From the NCBI GenBank assembly GCA_017255395.1, contig JAFKDC010000009.1, positions 62,001-126,000 on the forward strand: 64,000 nucleotides of DNA, read 5' to 3'. The stretch comes from Enemella evansiae. GTDB lineage: Bacteria; Pseudomonadota; Alphaproteobacteria; Rhodobacterales; Rhodobacteraceae. The position numbers and the translations under genes are program-made. The notes beneath the pieces are model-generated. The model made no database searches and was not told where the DNA came from. It worked only from the letters and a program-made list of their open reading frames with translations. Shown here piece after piece: positions 58,931 to 64,000 of this stretch (its first letter is position 1; the number at the start of each line of letters is the position of its first letter).

Positions 58931-59338
58931 TCAGGAGGCCTGTTCGCGCCAGTCGGGAAGGTCGTTCACCAGCATATGCGCGGCCCGCCGCAGGGTGGCG
59001 CGCAGCTTCTCGACCGCCGGACCCTCCATCCCGCAATCCGCCAGCGCCGCGTCGAAGGTCTTCAGCCACAGCTCCGCATCCGCCTGCCGGATCGGCACAT
59101 GCGCATGGATCTCGCGCAGGTTCATGTGGCCGTTGCGTTCGCGGTAATAGGCGCGACCGCCCAGGAAACCGGACAGGAATTCCATCTGCGCCTGCCTGGT
59201 ATGCGCCATCCCGTGGCCCCGAAAATGCAGCCGCAGCAGCGGATAGACCTCGGGGTCGGTTTCCATCCGGTCATAGAAGGCGGTGACAAGCGCGTGCAGC
59301 CGCTCCTCTCCGCCGATCTGGTCCAGTGCCGTTTTCAT
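58931..59338 (-). CDS. Truncated hemoglobin (group II-like)
   Basis: 135-residue globin. FYDRMETDPEVYPL at the B helix, LSGFLGGRAYYRERNGHMNLREIHAHVPI with the proximal His in the RxxHAHVP context, and WLKTFDAALADCG in the G helix match truncated hemoglobins of the group II type. It could bind O2 or NO. An FNR-type box lies about 36 bases upstream of the start. Confidence 0.9.
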   Translation of the reverse strand: MKTALDQIGGEERLHALVTAFYDRMETDPEVYPLLRLHFRGHGMAHTRQAQMEFLSGFLGGRAYYRERNGHMNLREIHAHVPIRQADAELWLKTFDAALADCGMEGPAVEKLRATLRRAAHMLVNDLPDWREQAS

Positions 59339-59373
59339 GCCTGCCTCGCTACCCGGGTGATGCGGAACGTGCC

Positions 59374-59387
59374 TTGACCCGGATCAA
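59374..59387. promoter_or_regulatory. FNR/FnrL-type box TTGAC-N4-ATCAA
   Basis: TTGACCCGGATCAA matches the TTGAY-N4-ATCAA consensus of FNR/CRP-family sites, with a mismatch to TTGAT only at the fifth base. It lies 36-49 bases upstream of the globin ATG, a good position for activation or repression under low oxygen or nitric oxide. Confidence 0.65.
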
Positions 59388-59666
59388 GTCCGAGGCCGCA
59401 TGCCCCCGGGCATGCGCGGCGCGACGGGGGCTTTGGCCCGCTTCGTGACCCTGCGAAATGGCCGGGACAGGGTCCGCCCGGCGCCATGGGGGAAGTGCCA
59501 GTGTCGCGCATGCCATCACCTTTGCTGCCAAAAATGTTTGCATCGTAGGAACATTAATTTAACCATAAGAATACTTCGATCCGCCCGATCCGGCAACAGC
59601 AACCCGCACGGGGACCCGTCGCCCGGCCCGATCGCCCCGCAAAGCCATACAGGAGCGCCGTCCCGC
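59388..59666. other. Remaining intergenic DNA before the DMT gene
   Basis: About 280 bases with no supported gene. An AT-rich patch at about 59525-59575 (with TTTAACC) is a plausible promoter for the DMT gene. Nothing else was seen. Confidence 0.5.
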
Positions 59667-60515
59667 ATGATCGCCATCACCCTCGGCCTTGCCGCCGCCC
59701 TCGCCTGGGGGGCCCATGATGTCTGCGTCCGCTATGTCAGCCAGAACAACGGCATCTTCGCCTCGCTGGTCTGGGTGCTGGGTTTCGGACTGGTGCTGGC
59801 GACCCCGGTCAGCGCGGTGGCCTGGCAGCAGGGCGCGGGCGGCGGATCGCTGCCGCTGGCGCTGCTGTCGGGGCTGTTCTTCGCGCTTGGCGGTGTGGCG
59901 CTCTACAAGGCCTTCTCCATCGGTCCGGTGCGGCTGGTGGCGCCGGTGATCGGCGCCTACCCGATCCTTTCGGTCGGCTGGGCCAGCCTCTCGGGCACGC
60001 CCGTCACGGCGCTGCAATGGGGCATGGTCGCGGTCATCGTCGGGGGCATCGCGCTGCTGTCGCAGTCCGACCCCGAGGGCCATGGCTCTGGCGGCGGCGG
60101 GCCTGCCATCTTCTGGTCGGTGCTTGCGGGCATGGGTTTCGCGGCGACCTTTGCCGTGGGGCAGGCGGCGACCGCCACGGGTGGGGAACTTGCGCTTCTG
60201 GCGCCCACCCGCGCCGTGGCGCTGGCGGCGGTTCTGGCCGTGGCGCTGGCCCTGCGCGCGCCCCTGCGCCCGGAGCGGCGACACCTGCCGCTGCTTGCGC
60301 TGATGGGGGCGCTGGATGCGGTTGCGCTGGGGTCGGTGATCGGCGCGGGGCGCACCGACCGGCCAGAGTTCGCGGCGGTCGGGGCCTCGACCTTCGGAGT
60401 GATCACCATCGTGCTTGCGGCGCTGTTTCTGGGCGAAAGGCTGAAGCCGCGTCAATGGATGGTGGTGCTGGCGATCTTTGCCGCCATCGGTGTGCTTGGC
60501 AGCCCCGAGGGATAA
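59667..60515 (+). CDS. DMT-superfamily (EamA) transporter
   Basis: 282 residues and ten predicted helices in two repeats. The first EamA repeat starts at WGAHDVCVRYVS and the second near FWSVLAGMGFAATFAVGQ. The end TIVLAALFLGERLKPRQWMV is the classic EamA tail. AGGAG lies 11 bases before the ATG. Drug/metabolite exporters of this type often export amino acids or metabolites; the substrate is unknown. Confidence 0.88.
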   Translation: MIAITLGLAAALAWGAHDVCVRYVSQNNGIFASLVWVLGFGLVLATPVSAVAWQQGAGGGSLPLALLSGLFFALGGVALYKAFSIGPVRLVAPVIGAYPILSVGWASLSGTPVTALQWGMVAVIVGGIALLSQSDPEGHGSGGGGPAIFWSVLAGMGFAATFAVGQAATATGGELALLAPTRAVALAAVLAVALALRAPLRPERRHLPLLALMGALDAVALGSVIGAGRTDRPEFAAVGASTFGVITIVLAALFLGERLKPRQWMVVLAIFAAIGVLGSPEG

Positions 60516-60771
60516 GCCTCGGCGGCGGCTGTTCCTCGCACATCCGGCGCCCGCCCACATCGCGGAAGGACAGGGCGTCCGGGCGATGACTTTTCGCCCA
60601 AGACCGGCAGGGCTGGGCGTCGGCCGTTCGGCACGGCTCTGGGACAGGCAGCAGCACGGCGCGCTCTGCGGATCGGGCAAGAAACGCCCTTGGGCACCGG
60701 GACCGCTGCCGGACAGGCACCGGCGCGCCTGCGGGGGTGACCGGGCAAGTCTGTCCTGCCCGGCCAAGGGG

Positions 60772-61224
60772 TCACGCTTTCAGATGCAGCGCCGCGTTTT
60801 CATAGGGATAACCGAAATCATCCACGGCCCGGCGCGCGGTTTCGCGGAACCCCAGCGCGGTATAGAACCGCATGGCCTGTTCGTTCCGGGTGTAGACTTC
60901 AAGCGAGAGCGCGCCCTTCTGCGCCAGCGCATGGGCGATCAGCCTGCGGCCGATGCCCTGCCCCTGCCGGTCCGGCGCAATGAAAAGCCCGCCGACGAAA
61001 TCGCCCAGAAGACTGATAAAGCCCAGGGGGCTGTCCCCGTGGCAGGCGACCCATGTCTCCGAGTTCGGCAGGTACTCCGCCTCGATCAGCTTCTGCTGCT
61101 CCAGCAGCCTTGGCTTGCCGATGAACGGATGGGCCATGAGCGATGCGTCCAGCCAGATGGCGGACAGGTTTTTAAGATCCGTCGCCGCGTCATACGGCCG
61201 GATCGCGATGTGCTGGTTCTCCAT
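60772..61224 (-). CDS. GNAT-family N-acetyltransferase
   Basis: 150 residues. FIAPDRQGQGIGRRLIAHAL is the acetyl-CoA-binding R/Q-x-x-G-x-G/A loop, and VYTRNEQAMRFYTALGFRE is the C-terminal motif B. ATG 61224 has GGAG upstream and is preferred to the ATG 13 codons earlier. It is convergent with the DMT gene. The acceptor cannot be read from the sequence. Confidence 0.88.
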   Translation of the reverse strand: MENQHIAIRPYDAATDLKNLSAIWLDASLMAHPFIGKPRLLEQQKLIEAEYLPNSETWVACHGDSPLGFISLLGDFVGGLFIAPDRQGQGIGRRLIAHALAQKGALSLEVYTRNEQAMRFYTALGFRETARRAVDDFGYPYENAALHLKA

Positions 61225-61707
61225 GAGAACTCCATAGAATGTGATGCACGAAAGGGTCGGCACACAGGGGGGCCGGTCGATGCCGCAAAAAGCGGAAAAA
61301 TCAGGACCTCAGCGCATCAGTCTCCTTCTATGGGTGCTCGGCTCGTACAGCCCTGCCCCGCGCGCGTCAACGGTGGCGATGGGCCTGGGGTGGTGGAGAC
61401 GCCCGTGCCTGCCCGTTGCCCGGCGGCGCGAGCCATTGGGAATTGGGGGGCAGGCGTGGGTCGCAGGCGCCAGTTCTCCGACAGCCTCCCCGGGTGTCGG
61501 GGGACCTTGCCGGGGCGACGGTTCGAAGCGGATTATGCCTGCCTAGCCTGCCCTGTCCGAATGGCGCGGGACCGGCATATCCGGCACCGGCCCACCGATG
61601 CCCGGTGTCGCCTGTGACGGACCGCGCCCCGCCCGCCGGAGCTGCGTCGTACGGCATCCGGCGGGGCCTGCCTGCGCAACAGGACCCGCCGCCGGATCTG
61701 TACCGCA
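61225..61707. other. Gene-free stretch between the GNAT gene and the polyamine operon
   Basis: About 480 bases without a supported gene; open frames on the plus strand lack ribosome sites and known motifs. The GNAT promoter should lie at its left end. Confidence 0.5.
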
Positions 61708-61729
61708 ACCGCCCCGTCACCGGGGCGGT
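61708..61729 (-). terminator. Hairpin after potA
   Basis: ACCGCCCCG and CGGGGCGGT form a 9-bp perfect stem with loop TCAC, 12 bases after the potA stop (minus strand). No U-tract. Confidence 0.55.
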
Positions 61730-61740
61730 CGGCATTTGGG

Positions 61741-62823
61741 TCAGTTGTTCAGGACCGCCATGTTGTCCGCTTCCCAACCGATCCAGACCGGATCGGTGCC
61801 GACCGACTGGCCGGTTTCCGCGTCGACGTAGGCCTTCAGCATCGCGTCTCCCTCGCCCACGGCGATCTGCATCGCCATGCGGCTGCCAAGGAAGGTCTTG
61901 CCCACCACGCGCCCCTGCACCGCGTTCGCGGTCTGCGGACGTTCGGCGCTGAAGCCCAGCTTTTCCAGCCGGACCGAGGCGGTGATCGGCTCGCCCGTGG
62001 TGGGCAGACCCGCCGGCGCCTTGCCCAGAAGGGTCGTGCCCTCCCAGTCCATCACCACCTTGTCGCCCTCGGTGCCGCGCATCCAGCCCGACAACAGGTT
62101 GGTCTCGCCGATGAACTCGGCCACGAAGCGGCTGGCCGGGCGGAAGTACAGCTCTTCCGGGGTGCCGTCCTGCTCGACCTTGCCCTTGTTCATGACCACG
62201 ATGCGGTCGGACATGGTCAGCGCCTCTTCCTGGTCATGGGTGACGAAGAAGAAGGTCTTGTTGGTGCGGCGCTGAATCGACTTCAGTTCCTGCTGGACCT
62301 GGCCGCGCAGCTTGGCGTCCAGCGCCCCCAGCGGTTCGTCCAGCAGCAAGAGCGCCGGGTCGGGCGCCAGGGCGCGCGCCAGCGCAACCCGCTGCCGCTG
62401 CCCGCCCGAAAGCTGCACCGGGTAGCGCGACGCGTAGGAGTCCAGCTCCAGGAAGGACATGATCTCTTCAGAGCGGCGCTTGATCGCGGATTTGCCCATG
62501 CCCTTCAGTTCCAGCCCGAAGGCCACGTTCTGCGCCACGGTCATATGCGGGAACAGCGCGTAGTCCTGGAAGACCATGTTCACATGGCGCTTCTCCGGCG
62601 GCTGGTTGGTCACGTCCTCGCCGTCGAGGATCACCCGCCCCGAGGTCGGACGCTCGAACCCGCCGAGGATACGCAGCGTGGTGGACTTGCCGCAGCCCGA
62701 CGGGCCGAGGAAGGTGACGAACTCGCCCTGCGCGATGTCCAGCGTCAGTTTGTCCAGCGCGACGGTATTGCCGAAATGCTTGGACAGACCTTCGAGGCGG
62801 ACAAGCGGTGTCTGGTCGGTCAT
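61741..62823 (-). CDS. potA: Spermidine/putrescine-type ABC importer ATPase (PotA-like)
   Basis: 360 residues. Walker A GPSGCGKST, signature LSGGQRQRVALARAL, Walker B LLLLDEPLGALD, and a C-terminal TOBE-type domain with the FIGETNLLSG motif (PotA/PotG-type). It lies three bases after potC. Likely imports putrescine, spermidine or related amines; in this window rich in amine genes the substrate could be another polyamine or an opine-like compound. Confidence 0.92.
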   Translation of the reverse strand: MTDQTPLVRLEGLSKHFGNTVALDKLTLDIAQGEFVTFLGPSGCGKSTTLRILGGFERPTSGRVILDGEDVTNQPPEKRHVNMVFQDYALFPHMTVAQNVAFGLELKGMGKSAIKRRSEEIMSFLELDSYASRYPVQLSGGQRQRVALARALAPDPALLLLDEPLGALDAKLRGQVQQELKSIQRRTNKTFFFVTHDQEEALTMSDRIVVMNKGKVEQDGTPEELYFRPASRFVAEFIGETNLLSGWMRGTEGDKVVMDWEGTTLLGKAPAGLPTTGEPITASVRLEKLGFSAERPQTANAVQGRVVGKTFLGSRMAMQIAVGEGDAMLKAYVDAETGQSVGTDPVWIGWEADNMAVLNN

Positions 62824-62826
62824 GGC

Positions 62827-63630
62827 TCAGGTTTCCTTGTTCATGCGGCGGGTGAAGCGCTCGGCCCAGATGCCGATGGCGGCGGTCAGGATCAGCGCAA
62901 CGGTCGCGATGGCGTTGATTTCGGGGCTCATCCCGGAACGAAGCTTGGCAAAGATCAGCACCGGCAGCGTCGGTTCGTAACCGCCCAGGAAGAAAGAGCG
63001 CACGAAATCGTCGAAGGACAGCAGCAGGCAGAAGATCGAGGCACCGAGGATCGCGGGCACCAGATAGGGCAGCGTGATCCGGATGAACGAGATCAGCGGA
63101 TCGGCCCCCAGGTCGCGCGCGGCCTCGATCTGGCTCTTGGGCAGCGTCGACAGCCGCGCCATGACCACCAGCACCACGAAGGGCACGTTATGCACCGCAT
63201 GGGCCCAGACGATCGCGCCCATGCCGGGCTCGATCCCCAGCCAGCGGGCGTAGATGCGGAAGGCAATGGCCGAGATGATGCCCGGCACCAGCGCCGGCAG
63301 CACGGTCATGCCGAAGACGGCGGTGCGGCCCCAGAACTTGCGCCCTTCCAGCAGCACCGCGATCCAGGTGCCGACGAAGATCGAGATCAGCGTCGACAGC
63401 ACCGCGATGGCGACGGAATAGCCGAAGGTCGACAGGACTTCGGCATCGGCGAAGACCCCTGTGTACCAGTCCAGTGTCCAGGACCGGATCGGGAAACCGA
63501 TGAACTTGCTGTCCTTGAAGCCCATCACCACCATCAGGATCAGCGGCACGAAGACATAGAGGACAAAGGCCCAGTAGACGCAGGCAAGAAAGATCCGGTT
63601 GCCGCGGAACAGCTCGGGACGGTCGTTCAT
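62827..63630 (-). CDS. potC: Polyamine-type ABC importer permease (PotC-like)
   Basis: 267 residues and six helices. The EAA loop reads LPKSQIEAARDLGADPLISF followed by IRITLP. The ATG overlaps the upstream permease stop by ATGA. Pairs with PotB to form the channel. Confidence 0.9.
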   Translation of the reverse strand: MNDRPELFRGNRIFLACVYWAFVLYVFVPLILMVVMGFKDSKFIGFPIRSWTLDWYTGVFADAEVLSTFGYSVAIAVLSTLISIFVGTWIAVLLEGRKFWGRTAVFGMTVLPALVPGIISAIAFRIYARWLGIEPGMGAIVWAHAVHNVPFVVLVVMARLSTLPKSQIEAARDLGADPLISFIRITLPYLVPAILGASIFCLLLSFDDFVRSFFLGGYEPTLPVLIFAKLRSGMSPEINAIATVALILTAAIGIWAERFTRRMNKET

Positions 63631-64000
63631 TTCTTCTCTCCCTTGCGCAGCGCGCTCATCAGCTTCTGGAAGGTCGCCGTGAGGATCAGCGCCGCCGCGA
63701 ACATGATCGTGGCAAAGGCCGCCCCGGTGGGCCATTCATCCCCCGCCACGTGGAAGAAGCCTGCGATGGTTTCGGCAAAGACCGTGGTCGAGGGTCCGCC
63801 AAGCAGGACCGGCGTGGCGTAAAAGCCGGTCGAGATCAGGAACACCAGCGTGCACCCCGACGAGATGCCTTCTATGGTCAGCGGCAGGGACACGCGGCGG
63901 AACCGGGTCCAGGCGCCCGCGCCCAGATCGGCGGCGGCCTCGTTCATGCTCTTGGGCAGCTTCTCCAGTGCCGAGTACAGCGGCAGCAGCATGTAAAGCG
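63627..64000 (-). CDS. potB: Polyamine-type ABC importer permease (PotB-like), C-terminal part only
   Basis: The visible 120-odd residues include the EAA loop SMNEAAADLGAGAWTRFRRVSLPL and the last two helices. The protein runs past the right end, so its start, and the solute-binding protein expected upstream, are outside the window. The stop overlaps potC by 4 bases. Confidence 0.9.
   Translation of the reverse strand, partial: LYMLLPLYSALEKLPKSMNEAAADLGAGAWTRFRRVSLPLTIEGISSGCTLVFLISTGFYATPVLLGGPSTTVFAETIAGFFHVAGDEWPTGAAFATIMFAAALILTATFQKLMSALRKGEKK

Noticed and set aside
1-64000. CRISPR arrays, rRNA operons, prophage or integrase genes
   Set aside because: No repeat-spacer pattern, rRNA core sequence, or integrase/phage motif was found on either strand by reading.

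Overview
The window is high-GC DNA, densely packed with ATGA/GTGA-overlapped operons. It looks like part of an extrachromosomal replicon (plasmid or chromid) of a marine-type alphaproteobacterium of the Rhodobacterales (Roseobacter group). The grounds are a DnaA-like plasmid initiator (9136-9849) divergent from a parA-parB pair (8769-6434), paired 16-bp parS-like palindromes (6395-6437), an iteron/AT-rich origin region (8907-9035), and a catabolic cargo typical of roseobacters. No rRNA, tRNA, CRISPR array or intact transposon was seen; the only mobile-element trace is a short IS3-like orfA remnant near 2015-2092. Function calls rest on motif recognition by eye, without database searches.

Layout, left to right. 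1-1869: TRAP permease genes (minus, left end cut) and a divergent RpiR-type regulator. 2162-5749: sitDCBA manganese-type ABC importer (minus). 6395-9849: partition and replication module. 9963-10796: internally duplicated protein of unknown function. 10939-19258: PQQ-dependent alcohol oxidation module (sensor kinase, CXXCW rhodanese-like protein, cytochrome c550, SoxYZ-like carrier, metallo-hydrolase, quinoprotein dehydrogenase, pentapeptide-repeat protein, small periplasmic protein, response regulator). 19335-20357: Rrf2 regulator and divergent AhpD-like protein sharing a 27-bp palindrome. 20643-24662: FadR-type regulator, TRAP transporter and RpiB-type isomerase.

24853-32400: TPP-riboswitch-led thiamine operon thiD-O-S-G-E-F plus an NMT1-type pyrimidine ABC importer with tenA inside it; thiC is absent. 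32782-40834: aromatic ring-cleavage region with a two-component flavin monooxygenase, its flavin reductase, a FAD-synthase-like protein, an intradiol dioxygenase, a cycloisomerase, LysR, an alpha/beta hydrolase and a BKACE enzyme. This looks like an ortho-cleavage route that could end in BKACE instead of the usual CoA transferase and thiolase.

41767-58771: methylated-amine region. It holds an Amt-like protein that has lost the twin histidines, a FadR/PdhR-like regulator, a cytosolic AmiC-like binding protein, trimethylamine monooxygenase, an XRE-cupin regulator, a dimethylamine-monooxygenase-type operon, a second Amt with both histidines, a 71-residue membrane protein, mgsABC and gmaS. TTGGT/ACCAA dyads and half-sites recur upstream of most of these units. 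The encoded steps would run TMA to TMAO, DMA to methylamine, and methylamine to gamma-glutamylmethylamide and N-methylglutamate; TMAO demethylase and N-methylglutamate dehydrogenase are not in the window. 58931-64000: a truncated hemoglobin with an FNR-like box, a DMT exporter, a GNAT acetyltransferase and a polyamine-type ABC importer cut by the right end.
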